This document shows positions 9,681 through 18,356 of a stretch of 64,000 bases of DNA, in pieces. The DNA is from Pelagimonas sp. Its GTDB lineage: Bacteria; Pseudomonadota; Alphaproteobacteria; Rhodobacterales; Rhodobacteraceae. The stretch covers positions 24,967-88,966 of the forward strand of contig JAOASD010000009.1 of NCBI GenBank assembly GCA_025210265.1, written 5' to 3'. The translations under genes and the position numbers were made by a program. The number at the start of each line of letters is the position of its first letter. The first letter of the stretch is position 1. The notes beneath the pieces are model-generated. The model worked only from the letters and a program-made list of their open reading frames with translations. It did no database searches and had not been told where the DNA came from.

Positions 9681-10687
9681 ACGCGCCCACCCCGATCAAG
9701 GCCGATCCCGCCAGCGTTCTGGTGGCCATCCCCACCCTGAATGAAGCCGCACATATCGAGGCCACCCTGACCGCGCTGATGCAGGATAACCCTGACATGG
9801 CGCAGGTTCAGATCGTCGTCGCAGATGGTGGCAGCACCGATGCCACCCGCGAGATCGTGCAAAGCTGCAGCGCCCGCTGGCCCAACATCACCCTGATCGA
9901 CAACCCCGACAAGTTGCAGGCAGCGGCGGTCAACCGCGTTGTGCGCAACCATGCCGGCCCGGATCACCGCATTCTGGTGCGGGTCGATGCCCATGCGGCC
10001 TATCCCGCGCGCTATGTTCTGGACGTGGCCGATGCGCTGCTGACCCGCGATGTGGCCGGGCTGGCCACGGTGATGGACAGCCAGGGCGAGAACTGCTTTC
10101 AGCGCGGGGCCGCCATGGCGATGGAGACAAAGCTGGGCTCTGGCGGGTCGGGCCATCGCGGCGGCACGGTGTCGGGCTATGTGGATCACGGCCATCACGC
10201 CGGGTTCCTGCTGGCGGCGTTCAATGCGGCGGGCGGTTATGACACCGGCTTTGTCGCCAATGAAGACGCCGAACTGGATTACCGCATCCGGTTGGCGGGC
10301 GGGCGCATCTGGCTCGATGCGGGGATCCGGCTGGGCTATGTGATGCGCGCGGCGCCTATGGGGCTGGCCCGGCAATATTGGCGCTATGGGCGTGGGCGGG
10401 CGCAGACCGTGTTCCGCCATGGCATCCGCCCCAAGCTGCGCCAGATGGTGCCGCCGGTGGCGGTGGTGGTGAACCTTGTGTCGCTGATCCTGTCCCCTGC
10501 CCTGCCGCTTTTGCTGGTCTTTCCATTGGCTTACCTGATGCTGTGCCTTGCGACCTCGCTGGCGCTGGCCGCCCGGCATAGCAGCCTCTGCGCGCTCTGG
10601 GCTGGCCCGGCGCTGGCGATCATGCACCATGCCTGGGGCGCGGGTTTCCTGATCCAGGCCCTGACAAAGCGAGGCCGCCCCGCATGA
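9677..10687 (+). CDS. GT2 glycosyltransferase, ExoA-like
   Basis: A 336-residue family 2 glycosyltransferase. The N-terminal GT-A domain shows VLVAIPTLNEAAHIEATL, the nucleotide-binding VVADGGSTDATREIV, the DxD equivalent LVRVDAHAAYP and a later acceptor-binding element GYDTGFVANEDAELDYRIR. The C-terminal third has two to three hydrophobic segments (about residues 255-320), as in ExoA of Sinorhizobium, a succinoglycan beta-1,3-glucosyltransferase. The start ATG overlaps the previous stop as ATGA. Together with an ExoM-like enzyme directly downstream, the order resembles part of a succinoglycan gene set. The exact linkage made here is not known. Confidence 0.82.
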   Translation: MNAPTPIKADPASVLVAIPTLNEAAHIEATLTALMQDNPDMAQVQIVVADGGSTDATREIVQSCSARWPNITLIDNPDKLQAAAVNRVVRNHAGPDHRILVRVDAHAAYPARYVLDVADALLTRDVAGLATVMDSQGENCFQRGAAMAMETKLGSGGSGHRGGTVSGYVDHGHHAGFLLAAFNAAGGYDTGFVANEDAELDYRIRLAGGRIWLDAGIRLGYVMRAAPMGLARQYWRYGRGRAQTVFRHGIRPKLRQMVPPVAVVVNLVSLILSPALPLLLVFPLAYLMLCLATSLALAARHSSLCALWAGPALAIMHHAWGAGFLIQALTKRGRPA

Positions 10688-11571
10688 GGATCGACCTGCT
10701 GATCTGCACCTACCGCCGGGCCTCTATCGCCGACACACTGCGGTCCATTGCGATGGCTGAGATCCCCGATCCTGTCTCGCTGCGCATCGTTGTGGTGGAT
10801 AATGACGACACCCCCTCTGCGCATGATCTGGTGACCCAAACCGCCGAGGAACTGGGGCTGAAACTCGACTATGTCCATGCCCCCGGCGCGAATATTTCCA
10901 TCGCCCGCAACGCTGCGCTTGAGGCTGCCTGCGCCCCTTGGATTGCCTTCCTCGACGATGACGAAGAGGTCACGTCTGGCTGGCTGCCCGCCCTGATGGC
11001 GCGGCAAAAAGACAGCGGCGCGGATGGGGTGTTTGGCCCCTCCCACGCGATCTATCCAGATCACGCGCCCGATTGGATGGTCCAGGGCGATTTCCACAGT
11101 CAGGCCGTGGTGAAACGCGGCGGCGTGGTGCAGACCGGCCATACCTGCAACGCGCTGCTGCGCTGGGGCGACGCGCCCTGGTCCTCTGAACGGTTTGACC
11201 TGAAGCGCGGCAAATCCGGTGGCGAGGATACGGAATTCTTTTTCCGCCTGCACAGGATGGGTGCCAAATTCGCCATTGCCGAACAGGCCATCGTGACCGA
11301 ACCCGTCCCCCAAAACCGCCTGTCGCTGGACTGGCTGCTGCAACGCCGCTACCGCATCGGGCAAAGCTATGCTGCATCGGCCAGCAGCCTGCTCGCGCGG
11401 ATCCGACTGTTTGCCCTGGCCGGGATCAAAACAACCTATTGCCACCTGCGCGCGCTGCAAAAACGCGGGGATGCCGGGGGGCGCGCCTATTGGCTGATGC
11501 GCGGGCGGATGCATCTGGGCGTCTGCGCCGGATGCCTGAATGCCAGACAGGCGGATTTATACGGGGGCTAG
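10684..11571 (+). CDS. GT2 glycosyltransferase, ExoM-like
   Basis: A 295-residue family 2 glycosyltransferase. Key elements are IDLLICTYRRASIADTLRSI at the N terminus, IVVVDNDDTPSAHD, SIARNAALEAA, the metal-binding FLDDDEEVTSGWL and, near residue 180, GGEDTEFFFRLHRMG, the typical ED acceptor-base region. The motif order closely follows ExoM-type enzymes, which add glucose to the growing succinoglycan repeat. It overlaps the ExoA-like gene by 4 bases (ATGA) and is the last gene of the operon, followed 24 bases later by a strong hairpin terminator. A single weakly hydrophobic stretch near residue 240 may attach it to the membrane. Confidence 0.82.
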   Translation: MRIDLLICTYRRASIADTLRSIAMAEIPDPVSLRIVVVDNDDTPSAHDLVTQTAEELGLKLDYVHAPGANISIARNAALEAACAPWIAFLDDDEEVTSGWLPALMARQKDSGADGVFGPSHAIYPDHAPDWMVQGDFHSQAVVKRGGVVQTGHTCNALLRWGDAPWSSERFDLKRGKSGGEDTEFFFRLHRMGAKFAIAEQAIVTEPVPQNRLSLDWLLQRRYRIGQSYAASASSLLARIRLFALAGIKTTYCHLRALQKRGDAGGRAYWLMRGRMHLGVCAGCLNARQADLYGG

Positions 11572-11595
11572 GCCAAAACCCTGCAGAGAACACAA

Positions 11596-11630
11596 AAAGC
11601 GCACCCATATCAGGGTGCGCTTTGTCTTTT
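11596..11630. terminator. Bidirectional rho-independent terminator
   Basis: A perfect 11-bp stem (AAAGCGCACCC, 11596-11606, and GGGTGCGCTTT, 11613-11623) encloses a 6-base loop and is followed by TGTCTTTT. The complementary strand also ends in a run of T, so the element can stop both the plus-strand EPS operon ending at 11571 and the minus-strand export gene whose stop lies at 11652. Confidence 0.9.
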
Positions 11631-11651
11631 ATACCAATGATTTGGCCTGTC

Positions 11652-13010
11652 TTATTGCGCCACCCGCGCGGCGGTGGTCAGCAGCGACGGGGTGATCTGA
11701 CGGATCACCCGACCCCAGCGCGTCACCGGCTGTTCCGCGACAAAAATCACGTCATTCGGGCGCAGTTCAAACCGCGTTGCCAGCATGAAATTGGTCGCAT
11801 CACGCCCATCCAGCTGCCAGGCCGTCACCGCCCCAAATTCCCGCGGATCAGACGAGCCGCGCAGCACATAGATTTCACGCACATTGCCCGTTTCCGTCGG
11901 CACACCGCCATTGGAATAGAGCGCATCCGCGAGCGACGCGGTCTTGCCAAATGGCAGCGGATAGCGCGCCTGTTTGCTGACCTCGCCGGTCAGGTAGACA
12001 TAGTCGCGCTCGACCGAATCCAGCTCCAGCCGGGTCAGATAGTTTTCGCGCGCTTCGTTCAAATTTCCCCGGCGGATCGCCACCTCGGCATTCAGCTCGT
12101 TCAGGGCCTGAACGCGGGCGCGCTGGCGGAAATCCTGAATGCGGATCTGTTGTTCGAAATAGGCCTGCGCCTGGTCCAGCTCATATTCGCTGTCGACAAA
12201 GACACTGTCCCCGTCCTGCAGCAAAATGCGGCTCAGCCCGCGGCGCGAATACAGCTCGCGCAGGGGCACCTGATACAGCGTACCATCGCGGTAGATCCGC
12301 ACACTGGCGTAATCCTGATCGGCCACCTGCACGCCGCCAGCACTGGCCAGCGCCTCGTCCAGATACAGCGGGGTCAGCGTGATCGGGGCCACACCGGGAT
12401 TGCCGACAGACCCACCAATGCTGACCTTCTTGGAATTGAACTCTGCGACCTCAAGGCTAAAGGTCGGGTCGATCTGGTTTTCCACCAGACGCTGGAACAG
12501 TTCGGCCTCGGCCTCGTCCATGGTCATGCCACCGACATTCACGCGGCCCACATTGGGGATCGCAATCGCGCCGTCATCCTGCACCGTATAGCCCTGACGC
12601 GCATTTTGCGCGGCCAGCAGGCCGGACAGCTGTTCCACCGTGTTGCCACCGCGTGGCGTGGCCAGCAGCAGAACATCCCCGGTGCCAATGCGATAGGCGG
12701 CAGGCTGGGTTTTCGGCGGCAGGCGGGTTTCCAGCGCAACGGGCTTGCGTTCCGGGTCAAACACCGCCTCGGGCCCTGCCCCGGCCCCGCGCAGACCACT
12801 GCCGCTGCCAGCCGTCTGAAAGAACACACCGGGCAGCGTTTTCGGCCGATACGCATCCTGATTGGCCGCAAGCACAGTTTGCGGTGTCAGGCCCACAACC
12901 CGCACCTTTGTATCGCCGCCCCGCAGCGGGTTCACATCTGGCGATTGATACGCCACGCCACAGGCGCTGAGCATGGTCAAAAGCCCGGCAATTGCAGTCA
13001 GTCGGATCAT
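11652..13010 (-). CDS. Outer-membrane polysaccharide export lipoprotein, Wza/ExoF family
   Basis: A 452-residue lipoprotein. The signal peptide MIRLTAIAGLLTMLSAC ends in a lipobox with the acylated cysteine at residue 17. The Poly_export domain follows (YRIGTGDVLLLAT, around residue 110), then SLBB-type beta-grasp repeats (ISIGGSVGNPGVAPI-like region near residue 190 and VYLTGEVSKQARYPLPFG near residue 335). Wza-type proteins form the outer-membrane exit channel for EPS. It is longer than E. coli Wza because of a charged helical insert at about residues 255-330. It lies convergent to the ExoM-like operon and is probably co-regulated with the priming transferase gene upstream on the same strand. 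Confidence 0.85.
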   Translation of the reverse strand: MIRLTAIAGLLTMLSACGVAYQSPDVNPLRGGDTKVRVVGLTPQTVLAANQDAYRPKTLPGVFFQTAGSGSGLRGAGAGPEAVFDPERKPVALETRLPPKTQPAAYRIGTGDVLLLATPRGGNTVEQLSGLLAAQNARQGYTVQDDGAIAIPNVGRVNVGGMTMDEAEAELFQRLVENQIDPTFSLEVAEFNSKKVSIGGSVGNPGVAPITLTPLYLDEALASAGGVQVADQDYASVRIYRDGTLYQVPLRELYSRRGLSRILLQDGDSVFVDSEYELDQAQAYFEQQIRIQDFRQRARVQALNELNAEVAIRRGNLNEARENYLTRLELDSVERDYVYLTGEVSKQARYPLPFGKTASLADALYSNGGVPTETGNVREIYVLRGSSDPREFGAVTAWQLDGRDATNFMLATRFELRPNDVIFVAEQPVTRWGRVIRQITPSLLTTAARVAQ

Positions 13011-13199
13011 AAATCGTGCCCCCTCGCGCGCCCGCGCCGTTGCGCGTGTTGATTATCGCCACCCTAAAGCCGCGCAGCCCGTGCCGCCACTGTTTTGCCC
13101 GGTCATTTGAGGAAAAATGCGAAAATATGATGCATCCAGGCCGCAGCACCGAACGCATCACACAGATCTGTCAGCGGTGGGGCCACAGCCCCAGCCAGT

Positions 13200-13895
13200 T
13201 TATTTTCCAGTGCGGTCCAGCACGGCACCGGCGGTTTTGGCAATGATGCCAAGATCGCCCGTCATGGACATGCTGTCGGCATAGGTCAGGTCCATGGCGA
13301 TGCGTTCGTCATAGCTCACATCATTGCGACCAGAGACTTGCCACAGCCCGGTCACGCCCGGTTTCATCGCCAGATAGGCCGCGCGCGCCGTGCCGTATTT
13401 GTGCAGCTCGCTGCGTACGATAGGGCGCGGGCCGACCAGGCTCATCTCGCCCTTGATCACGTTCCACAGCTGCGGCAGCTCGTCCAGACTGCTGCGGCGC
13501 AGAAAATTGCCCAGCTTGGTGATGCGCGGGTCGTTTTCCAGTTTGTGATCACGGGCCCATTCGGCGGCGGCCTCGGGGTTTTCGCGCAGATAGGCCAGCA
13601 GGCGACGCTCTGCGTTGGGGACCATCGTGCGGATTTTCCAGCATTTAAAGACCTTGCCGTTGCGACCGATCCGGCGATGTCCGAACAGCGCGTCGCCCCC
13701 GTCGCGGCGCACCAGCAGCGCAAGCACCAGGACAACGGGCGCAAGCACCGGCACCAGCAAAAGCGCCAGCGTCAGATCAAGCGCGCGCTTGCCAAAGCGG
13801 GTGTACAAGGTTGCTTTGTCGAACTTGGTCGAAAGCAGGTCATATTCACTCGCCTGGGCCGTCTTGATACCGTTGCGGATCCCAATGTCGGTCAT
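13200..13895 (-). CDS. Priming sugar-phosphate transferase, ExoY-like
   Basis: This enzyme should start each EPS repeat unit by moving a sugar-1-phosphate, often galactose, onto undecaprenyl phosphate. The 231-residue protein has one N-terminal membrane segment ([20 protein letters not shown]) and the conserved bacterial sugar transferase core: [41 protein letters not shown], and the late [14 protein letters not shown]. The ATG at 13895 is preferred because GGAG lies 9 bases upstream; an in-frame TTG at 13910 would overlap that ribosome site. It lies 189 bases upstream of the export gene on the same strand. Sugar specificity cannot be read from sequence. Confidence 0.9.
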   Translation of the reverse strand: MTDIGIRNGIKTAQASEYDLLSTKFDKATLYTRFGKRALDLTLALLLVPVLAPVVLVLALLVRRDGGDALFGHRRIGRNGKVFKCWKIRTMVPNAERRLLAYLRENPEAAAEWARDHKLENDPRITKLGNFLRRSSLDELPQLWNVIKGEMSLVGPRPIVRSELHKYGTARAAYLAMKPGVTGLWQVSGRNDVSYDERIAMDLTYADSMSMTGDLGIIAKTAGAVLDRTGK

Positions 13896-14256
13896 GGAAC
13901 AATTCTCCAAATCAAATCCCGTAAGGGCTGGGCAGGGAACGAAAAACTATCTCAACAAATTTACCCAAATTTCATCCTTCGTATAGGTCAGCCTATCCGT
14001 TCTGTGAAGTAATTCCTGCCTTGGTAACCCCCGCGAAATACCCTCAAATACCCGGAATAAGCGAAATTTCTCCGACCGCCCTTATGGTCTGCCGCGCCGA
14101 TCCGCACCGCAGACAAACCGTGCAATCAGGGCAATACCCTGAAAATTATAACCAAATCGCTGATTTTCTTCCTTTGGTGCGGCGCAGACGCGGCCCGTGG
14201 CCCTGCGCGCTTTCACCCAAAAGGAGAGTTCCGTTCAAAATGCATCATGGTTAAAA

Positions 14257-14276
14257 AATCAGCGGCGCTGCTGATT
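14257..14276. repeat. Inverted repeat upstream of repA
   Basis: AATCAGC-ggcgct-GCTGATT is a 20-base inverted repeat with 7-bp arms, preceded by a run of A. It could be a protein-binding site or a transcript hairpin. Its function is unknown. Confidence 0.45.
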
Positions 14277-14455
14277 CCTACGCCGCTTTTGATGCTGCAT
14301 CGCAGCGATTCGCACAGGTTCGCACGGGGCAGCAGCGCAGCCCACCGCCCAAAAGGACATATCGACATCAAATCCGGCTTGGTCATAGTGTCCCTGGGCA
14401 TCTCATCCACAAGATCCTGTGGAAAAACACTTGCCAGAATCTCTGAAACGCGGCA

Positions 14456-14477
14456 TTCACTTACGGTATAAAGTGAA
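14456..14477 (+). promoter_or_regulatory. Candidate repA operator/promoter
   Basis: TTCACTT-acggtata-AAGTGAA has 7-bp arms separated by 8 bases. The spacer and right arm contain TATAAA-like sequence that could act as a -10 element for repA, 130 bases downstream. In repABC systems RepA with RepB represses its own promoter, and an operator overlapping the -10 would fit. This is inference from position and symmetry. Confidence 0.4.
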
Positions 14478-14606
14478 AATAACGCCCCCAAGCGTAACTT
14501 ACGCCAGCACAGGCACCGGGAGAGGCACCCGGAAGATCGCGCAACAGGGCAATCAGAGCGGATCGGCAGGCCCCCGGCCCCGTCCGTTAACAAAGTAGAG
14601 GGCAGG

Positions 14607-15782
14607 ATGCGCAACAATTCCCGCATCGACAAGCTGGTCGGCACCCATGCCGCGCGGCTATCCGAACGGTTGCAAGCTCATCGCGAACAGCTGTTCCCCC
14701 CCCATGCGCGCAAGGCGCTGCGTCGGTTCACCTCGGGCGAGGCGGCCACGCTTTTGGGTGTGAAAGATGCCTATCTGCGCAAGCTCTCGCTTGAGGATAA
14801 AGGCCCCAAACCCCAGACCGGTCCCGGCGGGCGGCGGCTTTATACCGCCGAAGATCTGCTGGCCCTGCGCCATTATCTGGAACAGGGGGCCAAGACCCCC
14901 GGCACCTATCTGCCCGGTCGGCGCGAGGGTGATCACCTGCAGGTCATCACTGTGATCAATTTCAAGGGCGGGTCCGGCAAAACCACGACCTCGGCCCATC
15001 TGGCGCAAAAGGCTGCGTTGGATGGCTATCGCGTTCTGGCGGTGGATCTGGACCCGCAGGCCAGCCTGTCGGCCCTGCACGGGTTTCAACCGGAATTTGA
15101 TCTGCTGGATGGCGGCACGCTCTATGATGCGATCCGCTATGACGATCCGGTGCCGATCCGCGATGTGATCCAGCGCAGCTATTTCCCGTCGCTCGACATC
15201 GTGCCGGGCAATCTGGATCTGATGGAATTTGAACATGACACCCCCCGCGCCCTGCGCGATCAAAGCGGCACCATGTTCTTTACCCGCATCGACGAGGTGC
15301 TGTCTCAAGTCGCCGATGATTATGACGTGGTGGTAATCGACTGCCCGCCGCAGCTGGGCTTTCTCACCATGTCGGCGCTGTCCGCCGCCACCGCCGTTCT
15401 GGTCACGGTGCATCCGCAGATGCTGGACGTCATGTCCATGTGCCAGTTTCTGCTGATGACGTCGAACCTACTAGAGGTCGTGGCCGAGGCCGGGGGCGAT
15501 ATGTCCTATGACTGGCTGCGCTACGTCGTCACCCGCTACGAACCGGGCGACGGGCCGCAGAACCAGATGGTCAGTTTCATGCGCAATATGTTTGGCGAAC
15601 ATGTTCTGAATCATCCGGTGCTGAAATCCACCGCGATCTCTGATGCTGGCATCACCAAACAGACCTTGTACGAGGTCGAGCGCAGCCAGTTCACCCGCGC
15701 CACCTATGACCGTGCGATGGACAGTCTGAACGCGGTGAATGGCGAAATCATGGATCTGATCCAACAGGCTTGGGGGCGCTGA
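14607..15782 (+). CDS. repA: Plasmid partitioning ATPase RepA (ParA family)
   Basis: A 391-residue ParA-type ATPase that positions the replicon at cell division and represses the repABC promoter. The N-terminal 110 residues hold a winged/MerR-like DNA-binding segment (FTSGEAATLLGVKDAYLRKL, then RRLYTAEDLLALR). The ATPase domain shows Walker A INFKGGSGKTTT (about residues 116-127), Walker A' LAVDLDPQASLS and Walker B VVVIDCPPQLGF. Size and domain order match RepA of alphaproteobacterial repABC plasmids. The ATG is preceded by AGAGGGCAGG. It is followed 2 bases later by repB. Confidence 0.95.
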   Translation: MRNNSRIDKLVGTHAARLSERLQAHREQLFPPHARKALRRFTSGEAATLLGVKDAYLRKLSLEDKGPKPQTGPGGRRLYTAEDLLALRHYLEQGAKTPGTYLPGRREGDHLQVITVINFKGGSGKTTTSAHLAQKAALDGYRVLAVDLDPQASLSALHGFQPEFDLLDGGTLYDAIRYDDPVPIRDVIQRSYFPSLDIVPGNLDLMEFEHDTPRALRDQSGTMFFTRIDEVLSQVADDYDVVVIDCPPQLGFLTMSALSAATAVLVTVHPQMLDVMSMCQFLLMTSNLLEVVAEAGGDMSYDWLRYVVTRYEPGDGPQNQMVSFMRNMFGEHVLNHPVLKSTAISDAGITKQTLYEVERSQFTRATYDRAMDSLNAVNGEIMDLIQQAWGR

Positions 15783-15784
15783 TC

Positions 15785-16789
15785 ATGGCACGCAAGAATC
15801 TGCTCAAAGGTCTGATGGACGAGGCCCAGGGCAAAGCGCCCGAAACCGTGCCGGAAGAAATTCCCGAAACAGAGAAAACACCGCCCCGCACCGGGCGCTA
15901 TACCAAAGGCGCGATTGGCGCGGTGTCGCAGTCCATTGCCGATCTCAAGGCGCGCTCGGTGATCGAAATCGACCCGTTCAAGATCCGCGGCGGCGGGCTG
16001 AAGGACCGGTTGGAATTTGACGAGGCCGATCACACACGGCTGATGGAATCGCTGCGCGCCTATGGTCAGCAGGTGCCGGTGCTGGTGCGTCCGCATCCTG
16101 AAAACCCAGATGAATATGTCATCGTTTATGGGCGGCGGCGGGTGCTGGCGCTGCAGGATCTGAAACAGCCGGTCAAGGCGCTGGTGCGTGATCTGGACGA
16201 TGCCGAGGCCATCATGGCCCAGGGGCAAGAGAACTCTGCCCGCCGGGATCTCAGCTTTATTGAAAAGGCAAACTTTGCCCGGCAGATGGCCGAGGCGGGC
16301 TATGACCGCAAGGCGATCGCCGATGCGCTGAACACCGACAAGACCCTGCTTTCGAGACTACTCAGCATTACAGAGACTGTTCCCGTCGAAGTGATCGAGA
16401 TGATCGGCGCCGCGCCGGGCATTGGTCGGGACCGCTGGGCGCGCTTTGCTCAGCTGTGGTCTCAAAGCGGATATGAGGCCGCAGATCTGCAGGCTTTCCT
16501 GTCCGTCCTACACCCAAGCGACGCGGATGACCGGTTTGAACAATTGCTGATCCGGCTGGAGAAAAAGACCGGGGAACGCCCTTTCACCGAGCCAAAGAAA
16601 GAAAGGCGCCCAGCACAAAAGCGCGATCTTTTGTCCGGTGACGGTGTGCGGCTGGGCCAGATGGTGGCCCGGCCCAAAGGTGTGAATATCGAATTGTCAG
16701 GCAAAGCCGCGCCGGGATTTGGCGAATGGCTGGCCGACAATCTGGAGGGGATTCACCGTGACTGGCTGAAAAAGCAGCGCGGAGAATGA
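15785..16789 (+). CDS. repB: Plasmid partitioning protein RepB (ParB family)
   Basis: A 334-residue ParB-type protein that binds parS and cooperates with RepA. The start MARKNLLKGLMDEAQGK is typical of alphaproteobacterial RepB. The ParB nuclease-like core includes YGQQVPVLVRPHPENPDEY, YGRRRVLALQDL and AQGQENSARRDLSFIEKANFA (about residues 95-170), followed by the HTH region (YDRKAIADALNTDKTLLSRLL). The ATG at 15785 lies 3 bases after the repA stop; an in-frame TTG further upstream lies within repA and is less likely. Its likely targets are the GTTGAC-AGCT-GTCAAC palindromes found on both sides of repC. Confidence 0.95.
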   Translation: MARKNLLKGLMDEAQGKAPETVPEEIPETEKTPPRTGRYTKGAIGAVSQSIADLKARSVIEIDPFKIRGGGLKDRLEFDEADHTRLMESLRAYGQQVPVLVRPHPENPDEYVIVYGRRRVLALQDLKQPVKALVRDLDDAEAIMAQGQENSARRDLSFIEKANFARQMAEAGYDRKAIADALNTDKTLLSRLLSITETVPVEVIEMIGAAPGIGRDRWARFAQLWSQSGYEAADLQAFLSVLHPSDADDRFEQLLIRLEKKTGERPFTEPKKERRPAQKRDLLSGDGVRLGQMVARPKGVNIELSGKAAPGFGEWLADNLEGIHRDWLKKQRGE

Positions 16790-16858
16790 CGCGGGCCTGA
16801 GGCCCAGCGTGAACAAGAGCAGAGCAAGAAACAGGAGGCACAGAACGGCAAGGTACAG

Positions 16859-16912
16859 AAAAAAGAAAAGCCCCCCGAAACGCATTTCAGAAGGCTTCCC
16901 TAGGTATGTAGC
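16859..16912 (-). ncRNA. Counter-transcribed RNA (ctRNA) of the repABC module
   Basis: In repABC replicons a small antisense RNA from the repB-repC gap limits RepC synthesis and determines incompatibility. On the minus strand here a 13-bp hairpin with a TGCG loop (16868-16897) is followed by TTTTCTTTTTT. Three of its pairs are G-U wobbles that exist only in the minus-strand RNA; on the plus strand they would be C-A mismatches, so the terminator belongs to a minus-strand transcript. A promoter lies just upstream. The predicted transcript is about 54 nt, the size known for this RNA class. Both ends are estimates. Confidence 0.85.
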
Positions 16913-16918
16913 AATTCC

Positions 16919-16948
16919 AAGGTAGCCGCGAAAGTTGACAACTGTCAA
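16919..16948 (-). promoter_or_regulatory. Promoter of the antisense ctRNA
   Basis: Read on the minus strand, a perfect -35 box TTGACA (16948-16943) is followed after 18 bases by TACCTT (16924-16919). The predicted start is near 16912. The -35 box is inside the parS-like palindrome at 16934-16949, so RepB binding could interfere with ctRNA transcription. Confidence 0.7.
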
Positions 16949-16949
16949 C
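16934..16949. other. parS-like palindrome in the repB-repC gap
   Basis: GTTGACAACTGTCAAC differs by one central base from the perfect palindrome GTTGACAGCTGTCAAC found twice near the end of repC. The repABC parS pattern is GTTNNCNGCNGNNAAC. The mismatch makes it a weaker or secondary site, but its overlap with the ctRNA -35 box suggests a regulatory role. Confidence 0.7.
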
Positions 16950-17009
16950 TCACAACCGATTCGGTTGGCAATATTTCTTTGCCTGATTTTCCTCGCCCGG
17001 TGAAAATTC

Positions 17010-18191
17010 ATGGAACGACTGACAATGACGCCCTTTGGGCGGCAAATGGTGTCGGCTGGCCAAATCGCAGCACAGATCGCACCGCGCCCGACCGCCCTGC
17101 CCGCCTTTCCCAAATGGGAGCTTTTTCGCAACCTGACCGCCGCCCGCAAAACCTTTGGTCTTAGCGACCGGGATCTGGCGGTGCTGAACGGGTTGCTGAC
17201 ATTCTACCCAAAGGACGAACTGACCGCCGATGCCGGTCTGATTGTTTTTCCCTCGAATGCCAGCCTGTCCGAGCGCGTGCATGGCATGGCCGAAAGCACC
17301 CTGCGGCGGCATCTGGCCGCGCTGGTGAAATCCGGCATGATCCAACGCCATGACAGCCCCAACGGCAAACGCTATGCCCGCCGCGACAGCGATGGCAGCA
17401 TCGCGCGCGCCTTTGGGTTTGACCTGTCTCCGTTGCTGCACCGCGCCCATGACATCACAGAGGCCGCCCGCACCGCCCGCGCGGCGTTGGAACAGCTGAA
17501 GCGGCTGCGCGAGGACTGCGTCTTGTTGGCGCGCGATGGGGTGAAGCTGCTGCTTTGGCTGCGCGAAACGCAAGGACTCGCGCTGGACGCACAGGATGAC
17601 CTTTTGCGACTTGCTCAACGGACATTGCGGCGCAAACCCCGCCTTGACGATCTGACAGAACTCCGCGGTGCATTACAGTCCTGCCTGGAAAGCCTACAGG
17701 CCCATCTACAGCCGGTGGAAGCAGCTGAAACCAAAGCGGCAGATCGTGCCGAAACAGAAGAACTGAGCGGCAAAGACGCTGAAAATGAGCGGCACCATCA
17801 GAAATCAAATACAGAGTCTTTTGATCTTGAAAGCACAGAAAAGCAGATACAAAACCGCCTTGCCCTACCGCTCCCCTTGGTGCTGAAAGCCTGCCCGGAT
17901 CTGAACACCTACCGACCAGATCCGATTTCCAATTGGTTGGAGCTGGTGGAAACTGCGGATTTTGTCAAAGGCATGTTGGGCATCACAACCGATGCCTGGC
18001 AGCAAGCGGTCAGCGTGATGGGCGCCACCGAAGCATCAATCGCCCTTGCCTGTATCTTGCAACGCGCTGATACGATCAAAAGCCCAGGTGGTTATCTGCG
18101 ATGCCTGACCAGAAAAGCCCAAGATGGAAAGTTCAGCGCAGCCACAATGGTTTTGTCCCAGTTGACAGCTGTCAACACACGAGCGGCGTGA
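17010..18191 (+). CDS. repC: Replication initiator RepC
   Basis: A 393-residue repABC initiator. The N-terminal domain has the family hallmarks TPFGRQMVSAGQIA, KWELFRNLTAARKTFGLSDRDLAVLNGLLTFYP and SLSERVHGMAESTLRRHLAALV, a winged-helix segment that binds the origin. After a variable middle part the C-terminal domain runs from about residue 300 (YRPDPISNWLELVETADFV; SPGGYLRCLTRKAQDG). An AT-rich stretch inside the gene (about 17800-17860) is where repABC origins are usually placed. GGTGAAA lies about 7 bases upstream of the ATG. The last codons contain a parS site. Translation should be limited by the ctRNA encoded just upstream on the opposite strand. Confidence 0.95.
   Translation: MERLTMTPFGRQMVSAGQIAAQIAPRPTALPAFPKWELFRNLTAARKTFGLSDRDLAVLNGLLTFYPKDELTADAGLIVFPSNASLSERVHGMAESTLRRHLAALVKSGMIQRHDSPNGKRYARRDSDGSIARAFGFDLSPLLHRAHDITEAARTARAALEQLKRLREDCVLLARDGVKLLLWLRETQGLALDAQDDLLRLAQRTLRRKPRLDDLTELRGALQSCLESLQAHLQPVEAAETKAADRAETEELSGKDAENERHHQKSNTESFDLESTEKQIQNRLALPLPLVLKACPDLNTYRPDPISNWLELVETADFVKGMLGITTDAWQQAVSVMGATEASIALACILQRADTIKSPGGYLRCLTRKAQDGKFSAATMVLSQLTAVNTRAA
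18161..18176. other. parS site inside the 3' end of repC
   Basis: GTTGACAGCTGTCAAC is a perfect 16-bp palindrome and matches the repABC centromere pattern GTTNNCNGCNGNNAAC at every fixed base. It is read by the RepC codons for Leu-Thr-Ala-Val-Asn close to the C terminus, so coding and centromere functions share the same DNA. RepB is the expected binder. Confidence 0.9.
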
Positions 18192-18216
18192 CTTTGGGTG
18201 CCGGGGAATTAGGCAA

Positions 18217-18232
18217 GTTGACAGCTGTCAAC
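18217..18232. other. parS site downstream of repC
   Basis: A second perfect copy of GTTGACAGCTGTCAAC starts 56 bases after the first, just beyond the repC stop. The spacing is about five helical turns, so both copies face the same side of the DNA. A promoter function for the downstream ExoP-like gene cannot be excluded, since TTGACA is contained in the site. Confidence 0.9.
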
Positions 18233-18356
18233 GCCTATAGAACCGGACAGTATAGGACAAAGGAAAGGACGCGGCAGCAAAAGGCGTGACACGCCCCTGT
18301 GCGCCCTGTATCTCCGGGGCAAGAACAAAATAGAACCCGCGCGAAAAAGGCATTCC

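Larger units (their letters stand above)
13896..14606. other. Intergenic region between exoY-like gene and repA
   Basis: About 710 bases without a convincing gene; the short open frames here lack ribosome sites and protein-like composition. It must contain the minus-strand promoter for the priming transferase and the plus-strand promoter for repA. A small inverted repeat, ATAGG-tcag-CCTAT (13983-13996), lies about 90 bases upstream of the priming transferase. Two larger inverted repeats nearer repA are listed separately. No parS-type GTT(N10)AAC palindrome was seen in this part. Confidence 0.6.

Noticed and set aside
11439..13052. 537-codon plus-strand frame opposite the Wza-like gene
   Set aside because: The minus strand has a lipobox and export-domain motifs; the plus frame is arginine/glutamine-rich shadow sequence and runs through a terminator.
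14253..14276. Terminator before repA
   Set aside because: The hairpin AATCAGC/GCTGATT has its A-run on the 5' side and no T-tract after it on the plus strand; read on the minus strand a T-run does follow, but no minus-strand gene ends there.
14021..14471. Small open frames between exoY-like gene and repA
   Set aside because: No ribosome sites, no conserved-looking sequence, and they overlap inverted repeats expected in a regulatory region.
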